NCBI GenBank assembly: GCA_945897465.1
Contig: CAMDFK010000003.1
Location: 62,001 to 126,000, forward strand
DNA: 64,000 nucleotides
Direction of reading: 5' to 3'
Source: Limnohabitans sp. Rim8
GTDB taxonomy: Bacteria; Pseudomonadota; Gammaproteobacteria; Burkholderiales; Burkholderiaceae_C
In this document: in pieces, positions 9,826-17,918 of the stretch
Position numbering within the stretch: the first letter of the stretch is position 1
Layout of the letters: each line of letters opens with the position of its first letter
Made by a program: the position numbers and the translations under genes
Notes under the pieces: generated by a model
Told to the model about the DNA's origin: nothing
The model's database searches: none
Seen by the model: only the letters and a program-made list of their open reading frames with translations

Positions 9826-10887
9826 TCAAGGCAGGGGAATCAGGATCTTGAAGTCCGTACGGCCCGGCTCACTTTCACACTCGATCAGGCCATGGTGTTG
9901 TTGCACAAAGGTTTGCGCCAATGTGAGCCCCAGGCCGGAGCCACCTTCGCGCCCCGAAATCAACGGGAAGAAAATGCGGTCCTTGATCGAGTCTGGAACA
10001 CCAGGCCCGTTGTCCATCACATGCAATTCCAATGCCAGGCGGTATCGCTGCTTGCCAAATGTGACTTGCCTCAAGATCCGGGTCTTGAGGGTGATCTGCG
10101 CATCGCCCTGCGCCACGCGTTCTTGCAGGGCCTGCGCCGCGTTGTGTGCGATGTTGAGCACCGCCTGAATGAGCTGCTCGCGGTCGCCGCGAAACTCGGG
10201 GATCGAGATGTCGTAGTCGCGCACCACGCGCAGGCCCCGGGGAAACTCGGCGAGGATCAAGGCCCGCACACGCTCGCACACCTCGTGGATGTTCACATCG
10301 CCCACCACATGCGGCCTGCGGTGCGGCGCCAGCAAACGGTCCACCAAGGTTTGCAGGCGGTCGGCTTCGTGGATGATGACTTGGGTGTACTCGGTCAGCT
10401 CCTTGTCGTTGAGCTCCATCTCCAGCAACTGCGCCGAGCCGCGAATGCCGCCCAGCGGGTTTTTGATCTCGTGCGCCAGGTTGCGGATCAGCTCTTTGTT
10501 GGCCTGGGCCTGGTCGAGCAGGCGCTCCTCGCGCTCTTGCCGGGTTTGCTGCTCCACCGGCAGCAGTTCCACAATGACCTCGTCGGGCAAATCGGTCAGG
10601 GCCACGATGACGTGCACCGGCAAAGGCTCCTCGTGGTGCAGGCGGCGCAGCTGGGCTTCGTAGCGCAGCGCAGCAAACTCGTTGGACTGCGCCCCAGACA
10701 AGGCCAGGATCAGGGGTTGGGGGTCGACAAAGTAGTCGGGCAAATGCGTGTTGTGCAGCGTGCGCCGGGACAGGCCCAAGGCATCTTCGAGCGCGGCGTT
10801 GACAAAGCGCACACGGCCTTGGCCTTGCATCACGGCCACGGGCGTGGCCAACAGGTCAAAGGCTTGGAATCGGTTGGGCGGGTTCAT
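9826..10887 (-). CDS. ntrB: Nitrogen regulation sensor kinase NtrB
   Basis: The 353-residue soluble histidine kinase has an N-terminal PAS domain (about residues 5-110), a dimerisation and phosphoacceptor region with His139 in LAHEIKNPLGGIRGSAQLLE, and an HATPase_c domain with VMDNGPGVPD and GGSGLGL. It phosphorylates or dephosphorylates NtrC under control of the PII protein, outside this window. There is no membrane segment, as expected for NtrB. The ATG overlaps the stop of the preceding coiled-coil protein by 4 bp, suggesting coupling, and ntrC follows after 10 bp. Confidence 0.96.
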   Translation of the reverse strand: MNPPNRFQAFDLLATPVAVMQGQGRVRFVNAALEDALGLSRRTLHNTHLPDYFVDPQPLILALSGAQSNEFAALRYEAQLRRLHHEEPLPVHVIVALTDLPDEVIVELLPVEQQTRQEREERLLDQAQANKELIRNLAHEIKNPLGGIRGSAQLLEMELNDKELTEYTQVIIHEADRLQTLVDRLLAPHRRPHVVGDVNIHEVCERVRALILAEFPRGLRVVRDYDISIPEFRGDREQLIQAVLNIAHNAAQALQERVAQGDAQITLKTRILRQVTFGKQRYRLALELHVMDNGPGVPDSIKDRIFFPLISGREGGSGLGLTLAQTFVQQHHGLIECESEPGRTDFKILIPLP

Positions 10888-11537
10888 GGCATGCGGACGC
10901 TGGTGTGCACCGGGCGACGCGCCAGTTCGCGCGTCAGGCTGTCGATGTCGCGTTCAGTGCGCTCGATGGCTGCCTTCATCTCAGCCACACGGTCCAGGTA
11001 TTTTTGGTGGTTGCGGGTTTCGGAAGCCCACTTCTCGGGCTCGCCCAGGTTGTAGCTGTGCACCAACTGCGCCAGTTGTGCACGGGCTTTGTCCAGCTCC
11101 TGCATCAGGATGGTGCGTGCTTGCGCATCGCGCTCGCTTTGCTGAACATCGCGCAGGCTTGAGGGCACCGCGGGGGTGCGGGGCTCAGCGGCTGCTGCGG
11201 GGGCAGTGGCCACAGGCTCGGCTGGGGCACTGCGTTTGGGCAAGGCCGTGGTCGCCTGCGGCTGGAGCTGGGGCACCGGGCGGGTGCCGTTGATCACAGT
11301 GATGGCCTGCGGGGCCAGCGGCTCGCACAGCGCGGGCTCACGCGGAGCGTTGGTGTATTCCTGGCCGCATCGGTAGACGGCTTGCTGGGCCTGCGCGGGC
11401 TCGCTGGTGAGCAACAACCCCGAGGCAAACAGCCACAAAGAAAAAAGGACGGCCGTAGCCGACGGTAACCATGAAAAAAGGACGGCCGAAGCCGTCCTTG
11501 TGGGGCATTGCACAGGTGGGTGTGCAATGGTGCTCAT
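10884..11537 (-). CDS. Secreted or anchored coiled-coil protein between glnA and ntrB
   Basis: The frame encodes up to 217 residues: a hydrophobic segment (about 18-50) ending in a signal-peptidase-like AQA site, a DUF4124-like patch (VYRCGQEYTNAPREPALCEP), a Pro/Ala-rich stretch and a C-terminal coiled coil (about 135-210, rich in Glu, Arg and Leu heptads). It is probably periplasmic. Its ATG is 5 bp after the glnA stop, but codons 13-33 are the glnA terminator and a degenerate copy of it, so the true start may be a downstream TTG in the signal segment. The 3' end overlaps ntrB by 4 bp. The function is unknown. Confidence 0.65.
   Translation of the reverse strand: MSTIAHPPVQCPTRTASAVLFSWLPSATAVLFSLWLFASGLLLTSEPAQAQQAVYRCGQEYTNAPREPALCEPLAPQAITVINGTRPVPQLQPQATTALPKRSAPAEPVATAPAAAAEPRTPAVPSSLRDVQQSERDAQARTILMQELDKARAQLAQLVHSYNLGEPEKWASETRNHQKYLDRVAEMKAAIERTERDIDSLTRELARRPVHTSVRMP
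11441..11465 (-). repeat. Degenerate second copy of the glnA terminator
   Basis: A second GGCCGTCC followed by six T (minus strand) lies 33 bp after the equivalent point of the glnA terminator. Its stem is imperfect (four pairs, a mismatch, then one more), so it is probably weaker. The 33-bp spacing keeps the overlapping reading frame intact and produces a repeated AVLFS peptide. Confidence 0.6.
11474..11499 (-). terminator. Intrinsic terminator of glnA
   Basis: On the minus strand a 9-bp stem, AAGGACGGC at 11491-11499 read against 11478-11486, closes on a TTCG tetraloop (11487-11490) and is followed by six T residues (11474-11479 as A on the plus strand). This is a textbook rho-independent terminator about 45 bp after the glnA stop codon. 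A weaker copy follows at 11441-11465. Confidence 0.85.
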
Positions 11538-11542
11538 GCTGC

Positions 11543-12958
11543 TTACAGCGAGTAGTACATGTCGTATTCAACCGGCGAGACTTCCACGCGGCTGCGGTTG
11601 ACTTCTTGCATCTTCAATTCGATGTAAGCGTCGATCCACGAGTCGGTGAACACGCCACCCTTGGTCAAGAAGGCGCGGTCTGCATTCAGAGCGTCCAAGG
11701 CTTGGTCCAAGCTGGAGCAGACAGTGGGCACCAACTTGTCTTCTTCTGGAGGCAGGTGGTACAGGTCTTTGGTCGCTGCTTCGCCGGGGTGGATCTTGTT
11801 TTCGATGCCGTCCAAGCCCGCCATCAACAAAGCTGCGAAGCCGAGGTAAGGGTTGCACAATGGATCGGGGAAACGGGCTTCCACGCGGCGGCCCTTGTCG
11901 CTGGCGACGTTGGGGATGCGGATCGAAGCAGAGCGGTTCTTGGCCGAGTAAGCCAACTTGACCGGCGCTTCGTAGTGAGGAACCAAACGCTTGTAGCTGT
12001 TGGTGCCAGGGTTAGTGATCGCGTTCAGGGCGCGGGCATGCTTGATGATGCCGCCGATGTAGAACAAAGCGAATTCAGACAAACCAGCGTAGCCGTTGCC
12101 TGCGAACAGGTTCTTGCCGTCTTTCCAGATGGACTGGTGGACGTGCATGCCGGAGCCGTTGTCGCCTGCGTAAGGCTTGGGCATGAAGGTGGCGGTTTTG
12201 CCGTAAGCGTTGGCCACATTGTGGATCACGTACTTTTGCAGCAGTGTCCAGTCAGCACGCTCGACCAAGGTCGAGAAACGTGTGCCAATTTCGCACTGGC
12301 CAGCGCCCGCCACTTCGTGGTGGTGCACTTCGACCGGGATGCCCACGGATTCGAGGATGAGCGACATTTCGCTGCGCATGTCGTGGGTACTGTCCACGGG
12401 AGGAACGGGGAAGTAGCCGCCCTTGACGCGGTTTCGGTGGCCTTTGTTGCCGCCGTCCATCTTGGCGCCGCTGTTCCATGGAGCCTCGGCTTCGTCGATG
12501 GCGTAGAAGGTGTTGTTGGGCTCGGTGCTCCAGCGCACTTCGTCAAACAAGAAGAACTCTGGCTCAGGACCGAAGTAGGCGGTGTCGCCCAGGCCCGATT
12601 GCTTGAGGTAAGTCTCGGCACGCTTGGCGATCGAACGTGGGTCACGCTCGTAGGCTTTGCCGTCGGTGGGCTCGATCACGTCGCAGATCAAGACCAAAGT
12701 AACTTCTTCGAAGAAGGGGTCGATGATGGCGCTGTTGGCATCGGGGATGAGCAACATGTCGGAAGCTTCAATGCCCTTCCAGCCGGCAATCGAAGAGCCG
12801 TCAAACGCTTGACCGTCTTCGAATTTGCTCTCGTCAAACTGGGACACGGGCACGGTGATGTGTTGCCACTTGCCACGGGTATCGGTGAAGCGGAAGTCAA
12901 CGAACTTGACTTCGTTGTCTTTCACCATGTTCATCACATCTGCGACGGTCTTGGCCAT
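11543..12958 (-). CDS. glnA: Glutamine synthetase, type I
   Basis: The 471-residue enzyme condenses glutamate and ammonia with ATP to give glutamine in the cytoplasm. The beta-Grasp start ([15 protein letters not shown]), the FDGSSI motif and catalytic regions such as [19 protein letters not shown] are intact. Tyr400 in [10 protein letters not shown] matches the adenylylated tyrosine of the GSI-beta class, so control by GlnE and PII is expected. I start at 12958 because AGGAG lies 7 bases upstream and homologues begin MAKTVADV; a longer open frame reaches 13135 but would run through the sigma-54 promoter. A tandem terminator follows, then the coiled-coil protein, ntrB and ntrC. Confidence 0.98.
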   Translation of the reverse strand: MAKTVADVMNMVKDNEVKFVDFRFTDTRGKWQHITVPVSQFDESKFEDGQAFDGSSIAGWKGIEASDMLLIPDANSAIIDPFFEEVTLVLICDVIEPTDGKAYERDPRSIAKRAETYLKQSGLGDTAYFGPEPEFFLFDEVRWSTEPNNTFYAIDEAEAPWNSGAKMDGGNKGHRNRVKGGYFPVPPVDSTHDMRSEMSLILESVGIPVEVHHHEVAGAGQCEIGTRFSTLVERADWTLLQKYVIHNVANAYGKTATFMPKPYAGDNGSGMHVHQSIWKDGKNLFAGNGYAGLSEFALFYIGGIIKHARALNAITNPGTNSYKRLVPHYEAPVKLAYSAKNRSASIRIPNVASDKGRRVEARFPDPLCNPYLGFAALLMAGLDGIENKIHPGEAATKDLYHLPPEEDKLVPTVCSSLDQALDALNADRAFLTKGGVFTDSWIDAYIELKMQEVNRSRVEVSPVEYDMYYSL

Positions 12959-13006
12959 CAAATTCTCCTGAAGGGATAAGGGGTTAAACAGTTGACGTAC
13001 AACTCT

Positions 13007-13022
13007 TGCAGTTTCTGTGCCA
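13007..13022 (-). promoter_or_regulatory. Sigma-54 promoter of glnA
   Basis: Read on the minus strand the 16-mer is TGGCACAGAAACTGCA, matching the sigma-54 consensus (TGGCAC at -24, TGC at -12) with correct GG-to-GC spacing. Transcription would start near 12996, leaving a leader of about 38 bases to the glnA ATG. The NtrC-type sites about 160 bp further upstream complete an enhancer-dependent promoter. Confidence 0.88.
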
Positions 13023-13155
13023 ACTGGCCCAGTCCACCCAAGCTGAACAGCCCCAAATTGTGCCTTGAGCTGAGGGGCTTGGGCGAAGGGCGGCAGAAAA
13101 AAGCACCCAGCGGCGGGTCGACTGGGCCTCTGCATCCAATTCAGATTGCCCTTTT

Positions 13156-13184
13156 ATGGTGCAATATTGCACCATTTTGGTGAA
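13156..13184 (-). promoter_or_regulatory. NtrC enhancer sites upstream of glnA
   Basis: Two overlapping dyads are seen. The first, 13156-13175, is a perfect 20-bp palindrome, ATGGTGCAATATTGCACCAT. The second, 13168-13184, reads TTCACCAAAATGGTGCA on the minus strand, one base from the enterobacterial NtrC consensus TGCACCA-N3-TGGTGCA. They lie about 160-185 bp upstream of the predicted sigma-54 start point, a normal enhancer distance, in the gap between glnA and the CinA-like gene. Confidence 0.8.
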
Positions 13185-13191
13185 TTATGGA

Positions 13192-14019
13192 TCAACGCAC
13201 CAATTCAGGGCCATACTCCAGGGAAAAAGCCTGCAGACCTTGACGCAAAGCCACATAGGCCGCATCGGCATCGGCAGGCTGGCCTTTGACACCCAACTCG
13301 ATGTGGCGACCCCATTGCGGGTGGTCCACACTGGGCAGGCTGAACACCTTCACCCCCGGGTGTGCGTCTTCAATGGCTTCCATCAGCGGCGTCAGGGTGG
13401 CTTCCATCGCACCGAGCACAATCACCGACTTCTCCATGTAGGCATCTTGACGGAAAAAGGCGCTGTAGTGGGTGTCCAGCACCGACTCGATCATGGGCCA
13501 GGCCATGACTGGAAAGCCGGGCACAAAGTGCACTGCGCTGCTGCCGGGGCCACTGCAGCTGAAGCCGGGAATCTTGTTGTAGGGGTTGGGGATGATGCTG
13601 GCGCCTTGGGGGAAAGTGCCCATGTTCAGGCGGTGCAAGTTGTCAGCTCGCTCGGGCTCGTAGGCCAGGCCTTGCTCTTTGGCCGTGTCCTGGATGCGCT
13701 CCTGGATGAGGCGCTTGGCTTCGGGGTGCAAGGCCAGCGGCAAGCCCAAGGCCTTGGCGGCGCATTGGCGCGTGTGGTCGTCTGGCGTGGCCCCGATGCC
13801 GCCACAACAAAACACCACATCGTTGGACTCAAAAGCTCGCTGCAGAGTGGCGGTGATGCGCTCGGGCGAATCGCCCACGTACTCAGTCCAACTCAGGCTG
13901 AGGCCTCGTGCGTTCATGAATTCGATGACTTTGGGCATGTGCTTGTCTTGGCGTTTGCCGGACATGATTTCGTCGCCAATGATGATCAGGCCAAAGGTGG
14001 GGGTCATGGGAAGCGTCAT
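13192..14019 (-). CDS. CinA N-terminal/MoaB-like (molybdopterin-binding fold) protein
   Basis: The 275-residue protein has the MoCF-binding fold of CinA N-terminal domains: TFGLIIIGDEIMSGKRQDKH near the start and the VVFCCGGIGATPDDHT motif near residue 90, equivalent to TGGLGPTxDD. It lacks the C-terminal nicotinamide-nucleotide amidase domain of full CinA, so it is the short competence/damage-inducible-A type whose role is poorly defined. An in-frame ATG four codons downstream (MTPTFG) is an alternative start. It ends 7 bp from the NtrC sites of glnA. Confidence 0.85.
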   Translation of the reverse strand: MTLPMTPTFGLIIIGDEIMSGKRQDKHMPKVIEFMNARGLSLSWTEYVGDSPERITATLQRAFESNDVVFCCGGIGATPDDHTRQCAAKALGLPLALHPEAKRLIQERIQDTAKEQGLAYEPERADNLHRLNMGTFPQGASIIPNPYNKIPGFSCSGPGSSAVHFVPGFPVMAWPMIESVLDTHYSAFFRQDAYMEKSVIVLGAMEATLTPLMEAIEDAHPGVKVFSLPSVDHPQWGRHIELGVKGQPADADAAYVALRQGLQAFSLEYGPELVR

Positions 14020-14058
14020 GGATCAGGTGAAAAGGAAAGCCCGGTATTGGGGCATGTG

Positions 14059-14994
14059 TCAGGGTTTAGGACGAGCCACGACATCGGTGATGTCATCGTC
14101 AGGGCCAGGCTGCCCAGCCTCTAGGCGGGCAGTGTTACGCGCTGAAGCGCCGGACACAGCTGGCGCTGAGGGCAAAACTTCGTCCACCGAAGCTTGCCGA
14201 GGTTCGTCCCGCAGGGCCTGCAGCGCATCCAAGCCGAAATGGGCAAACCACAGCGATGAAAAGGCGAACACCAAGGTGTAAATCCAGATGGCAACGGGCA
14301 CCAAAATCACAAAGGCCGCAGCGAACAAAGCCCCCGAAGCCCACACCAAACTGGGCGCTGCGCCCATGAGCCCCGTGACCACGCCCATGCCCAAGAAGCT
14401 CATGCGGTGTCGGGCCATGAGGGTGTGGCGCTCATCGGCACTGGCAAATTCGGCCAGCACATCAAAGGCCATGACGCGGTATGTGAGCCAGCCCCAAATG
14501 AAGGCGGGAAGCAGCAGCGCCAAGGGCGGCACCAGCCACATGGGCAAGGTCAGCACCAAGGCGCCCAGCGCCAGCACCAGTGAGAAAAAGGTCCACCACA
14601 AACTCAGCAGCAAACTGCCCCCATGCTTGCGCTGCAATCCGACAAAACGCCGCTCGGCCACCATGCGGGTGAGGGCTGGGGTCATCATGAACGACACGGC
14701 CAGCAATGAGGCCACCACCACCAAGGGTGTGAAAGCAAATATCACCAGCAAGGGGGCCACCACGGTTTTCAGGTCGGGCAAACCCACCTCCTCGAACCAA
14801 CGCCAAACCGTGTCCAGCCAGTCGCTGGCGTCAAGCCAAGCCCGCACAAAGGTCACGGCCGTGTCCCAATACAAATAGCCCAGGATCCCGGACAGGGCCA
14901 CGATCAGCACCAAGGGCAACACCGACAGACCGATCACCCGCGGATACAGGCAATACAAGGCCGAGCGCCAAAAGGAGTCGATCAGGAGTTTCAT
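14059..14994 (-). CDS. EI24/CysZ-like integral membrane protein
   Basis: The 311-residue protein starts at 14994 (MKLLIDSFWRSALYCLYPRV); the longer open frame upstream is ignored because homologues begin here and GGAG (on the minus strand AGGAGTT-like context in the reverse direction) is absent further up. It has about six hydrophobic segments and the EI24 domain pattern, including the charged FVGLQRKHGGSLLLSLWW region. E. coli CysZ transports sulfate, but Burkholderiales EI24 proteins are largely uncharacterised, so a transport role is only suggested. The last 50 residues are hydrophilic. It lies 39 bp from the CinA-like gene. Confidence 0.75.
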   Translation of the reverse strand: MKLLIDSFWRSALYCLYPRVIGLSVLPLVLIVALSGILGYLYWDTAVTFVRAWLDASDWLDTVWRWFEEVGLPDLKTVVAPLLVIFAFTPLVVVASLLAVSFMMTPALTRMVAERRFVGLQRKHGGSLLLSLWWTFFSLVLALGALVLTLPMWLVPPLALLLPAFIWGWLTYRVMAFDVLAEFASADERHTLMARHRMSFLGMGVVTGLMGAAPSLVWASGALFAAAFVILVPVAIWIYTLVFAFSSLWFAHFGLDALQALRDEPRQASVDEVLPSAPAVSGASARNTARLEAGQPGPDDDITDVVARPKP

Positions 14995-15022
14995 GGCACA
15001 AAGCTTAACCCAAGCCAAGCCC

Positions 15023-15985
15023 TCAAGCCCGCCCGAACAAGCGCAGCAGGCCCAGCCACTGCTGAGACCAAAAACCCTGCCCGTAGTCGCGCCCTTTTTC
15101 CACCTGGTCGCGGATACCGGTGGGGTCGAAGCGCAGCGTGAAATCGGCGGTGCCAAACAGCATGTCCCACCAGGGCAGCAGCACGCCAAAGTTGCAGCCG
15201 CCCAGGCGCAGCTCGCCTTGGTGCTCGCGCTCGTGGCCGATGCCGATGCTGTGGTGGCGTCGGTGAAAACGCGGGCTGACCCACATGCGCTCGCCGATGC
15301 GGCCAAACCAGAAGCGTAAGTTGGCGTGCTGGAAGTTCTCGCTCAACTGGCCCAGCGCCACCAGGGCGACAAACTGGCCCGGCCCCACACCCACCAGCAC
15401 CGCCACCACCGACAGGACCAAACTGGTCAGCACGTCGTCGAGCAGGTGGTTGCGGTTGTCGGACCACATGGTCATTTGGCGCTGCGAATGGTGCAGGCTG
15501 TGCAAGGCCCACCAACGTGGCAGCTGGTGCTGGCCTCGGTGGACCCAGTAATTCACAAAATCAAACACCAGCAGGTAAATCAAAAAACTGACCCAGGCCA
15601 CATCGGTGACACCGGGCCAGACCTGATCGAGGTGCCAGGTGGGTGCGCCCAGGCCACGCAAGCTGCCCCAGGCTTGCTCAAAGAGCCAGTCGAAGGAAAA
15701 AAACATGGCCAGCTTGAACAGCCCCAAGCGCTGGATCAGGGTGTAGACCACGTCCACCCGCACGGCTCGGGGGTCGTGCAAGGGCTCGGCGGGCCAGCGC
15801 CGCTGCATCGGGCCCACCACAGCCAGCAAGAAGGCGATTTGCAGCAAGCCCACCACCAGCCAGCCGGTGCCTTCAAAGGCTTTGTCGAGCAAGTGGGCCT
15901 GGCCCACGGCAAACACCAGCGGCTGCACCACGGCCTCGAACAGGCTTTGTTGCAAAAAAGAAAAGGCGTCGGTCAGGCTGTCCAT
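15023..15985 (-). CDS. Sterol desaturase/fatty acid hydroxylase-family membrane oxygenase
   Basis: The 320-residue membrane protein has the histidine clusters that bind the di-iron centre in this superfamily: HRGQH, HSLHH and RFHRRHHS, in the normal order between hydrophobic segments. A final conserved region, LPWWDMLFGTADF, is typical of family members. Bacterial members hydroxylate or desaturate lipids at the inner membrane; the substrate here is unknown. It is the third gene of a tight unit, 6 bp after the polysaccharide deacetylase gene, which suggests a shared envelope-related job. Confidence 0.87.
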   Translation of the reverse strand: MDSLTDAFSFLQQSLFEAVVQPLVFAVGQAHLLDKAFEGTGWLVVGLLQIAFLLAVVGPMQRRWPAEPLHDPRAVRVDVVYTLIQRLGLFKLAMFFSFDWLFEQAWGSLRGLGAPTWHLDQVWPGVTDVAWVSFLIYLLVFDFVNYWVHRGQHQLPRWWALHSLHHSQRQMTMWSDNRNHLLDDVLTSLVLSVVAVLVGVGPGQFVALVALGQLSENFQHANLRFWFGRIGERMWVSPRFHRRHHSIGIGHEREHQGELRLGGCNFGVLLPWWDMLFGTADFTLRFDPTGIRDQVEKGRDYGQGFWSQQWLGLLRLFGRA

Positions 15986-15991
15986 GGCGTG

Positions 15992-16891
15992 TCAGGGTCG
16001 GAGCACAGAAGGCTTCAAGTAATTGTGCGGCGAAGGTGCCAGCTGCAGGGGCTGCTGGTGCACCGCCTCGCGGTATTGGGGGTGTTCGCGCAAGGTGGCA
16101 AAACACAGGCCACGCGCCTTGAGGCCCACAATCAAAGGCTCCAGCACGGCCGGGGCCCAAGGGTCTTGGCGCGACCAGATGCCCAGATGGGCCATCAAGA
16201 TATCGCCAGGGCGAATATTTCGCAGGGCTTTTTGCAGCAGATGCGCATTGCTGTAGCGCTCGCTGGGCAGCTCGTCGCCCAAAAAGCCCGCATCCGCCCA
16301 GCCCACATGCGCAAAACCACATTGCCGGGCCGTTTGCAGCAGCCGGGGCGAGGTTTTGCCACCGGGCGCACGAAACAAGGGCAAGGGGGCCTGACCGGTC
16401 AGGCCATGCAAACGGCTGGCGGCCTGGCGCAGGCTGTCGCAATACTGCTGGGCGCTCCACTGGAGGTTTTGCCCAGCCTGCGGACCAGCACTGGGTCGGA
16501 TGCGAAAGCGCACCTCGCCCGGGCCATCGAGGTCGGCCCGCCAATACGCGTGTTCCCAGGTGTGTGAGGCAAAAGCGTGGCCTTCGGACCCGCGTGCACG
16601 CCACCAGGCAGCCCAGTGCTCACCAAGGGAGCCATCGCCTTGTTGGGTTTTTTCGTGCGCGGCAAAAAAAGTCGCCTTCACTTGGTGGCGCTGCAAAACC
16701 TCGGCAATCAGAGGGGCTGTGCCCATGTGGCCGGTATCAAAGGTGAGGTAAACCGGGCGGTTGCAGGCGGCGGGCTCTGCCATGCCAGGGGCCAGGGCCA
16801 GGGTTTGGGCCGTTGCGCTGGTCAGGCCGCACAGCACCAGCCAGACCGCGGCCAGCCCATCACGACGGTGAAGGTCAATTGCGCGGCGCAT
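15992..16891 (-). CDS. Exported polysaccharide deacetylase-family protein
   Basis: The 299-residue protein has a signal peptide (about residues 12-29, ending SATAQ) and a NodB-homology domain. Motif 1 reads TFDTGH instead of the usual TFDDG, so the second, metal-binding Asp is Thr; motif 2 (SHTWEH) and motif 3 (FRAPGG) are intact. It should act on an N- or O-acetylated polymer in the periplasm if active. It overlaps the upstream beta-propeller gene by 17 bp and is followed after 6 bp by the desaturase-like gene. Confidence 0.85.
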   Translation of the reverse strand: MRRAIDLHRRDGLAAVWLVLCGLTSATAQTLALAPGMAEPAACNRPVYLTFDTGHMGTAPLIAEVLQRHQVKATFFAAHEKTQQGDGSLGEHWAAWWRARGSEGHAFASHTWEHAYWRADLDGPGEVRFRIRPSAGPQAGQNLQWSAQQYCDSLRQAASRLHGLTGQAPLPLFRAPGGKTSPRLLQTARQCGFAHVGWADAGFLGDELPSERYSNAHLLQKALRNIRPGDILMAHLGIWSRQDPWAPAVLEPLIVGLKARGLCFATLREHPQYREAVHQQPLQLAPSPHNYLKPSVLRP

Positions 16892-17864
16892 GGTCCAAAG
16901 TCCAGACCCCGTGCGGCGACTTGCCCACTGGCACTTGCCGGATCAGCTTGCGCGAGGCGATGTCGATCACGCTCAGTTTGCGCGCCAAACGCGAGGTCAC
17001 CAAAATCAGCTTGCCGTCTGCGGTGATGTCCAGGCAATCCGGACCCGAAGGGCCGGGCAATTGGGCCACCACTTTCCAGTCAATGAAGTCAATTTGACTG
17101 ATGCTGTTGGCCACACGGTTGCTCACCAACACATGGCGCTTGTCACCCAGCGCCCGAAAGGCATGCGCGCCTCGGCCCGTGCGCAGGGTCTTGAACAAGC
17201 GGGGTCTGGCGCCCGTGATGTCGTACACCTCGACCCCATCGCCCCCGGTCAGACCCACCAACAGGTGTTTGTCGTCGGGCGTGCCATACACATCGGCGGG
17301 CACCGAGCCGACCGATGTTCGCGAGGTCAGAGTTTGGGTGTTCAGGTCAATCGAGACGATCTCGTTGCTGTCTTGCATGCTCACCCAGGCGGTCTGGCTG
17401 CGGCTGTCGATCCACAGGTGGCTGGGTGTTTTGCCGGTGGCAATTCGCTTGGACAAATGCGCGTTTTGGCCGTCCCAGCGGTAAATATCCACATGGTTCA
17501 AGCGGTTGGCGGCCGTGACAAACCACTTCATGTCGGGCGAAAAACGCAGGTGGTAAGGATCCAAAATGCCCGTCACCGTGCGCTGAACTTGCGCCGTGCG
17601 CGGGTCGATGAAGGTCAGTGAATCGCTCATGGCGTTGCCCACAATGAGTGACTTTTCATCGGGCGTCAAGTAAAGGTGATGCGGCTCTTTGCCGGTCGGG
17701 ATGCGTTTTTTTTCTGTCCAAGTCACAGGGTCGATGACACTGACATCCCCATCCAGGGAATTGAGGACAAACACCGGGGCTGGCAGCATGGCCATCACAG
17801 GGCTTGCAAGACATGCCCAAAAAAACCAAACCCAAAGTCTGGAAAATGCACAAAAACGGATCAC
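16875..17864 (-). CDS. Exported YVTN-type beta-propeller protein
   Basis: The 329-residue protein has a signal peptide (residues about 8-25, ending VMA) followed by about seven blades of roughly 40 residues, each with a VIDP/IDL type strand and a DxK turn (for example VSVIDPVTWTEKKRIPTGKE and LSVIDIASRKLIRQVPVGKS). YVTN propellers act as periplasmic scaffolds or cofactor-free binding proteins; no catalytic residues can be named. It is the first gene of the three-gene unit with the deacetylase and desaturase-like genes, and is divergent from a hydrolase gene across 54 bp. Confidence 0.85.
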   Translation of the reverse strand: MIRFCAFSRLWVWFFWACLASPVMAMLPAPVFVLNSLDGDVSVIDPVTWTEKKRIPTGKEPHHLYLTPDEKSLIVGNAMSDSLTFIDPRTAQVQRTVTGILDPYHLRFSPDMKWFVTAANRLNHVDIYRWDGQNAHLSKRIATGKTPSHLWIDSRSQTAWVSMQDSNEIVSIDLNTQTLTSRTSVGSVPADVYGTPDDKHLLVGLTGGDGVEVYDITGARPRLFKTLRTGRGAHAFRALGDKRHVLVSNRVANSISQIDFIDWKVVAQLPGPSGPDCLDITADGKLILVTSRLARKLSVIDIASRKLIRQVPVGKSPHGVWTLDHAPRN

Positions 17865-17918
17865 TGGGGACTTTCAAAATCGCACCCAAGTGTAATCGTC
17901 ACTCCCACTGGAATTCAG

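Noticed and set aside
12959-13135. Longer glnA start giving a 530-residue protein
   Set aside because: The extension reads through the sigma-54 promoter and lacks homology; the MAKTVADV start has a good ribosome binding site.
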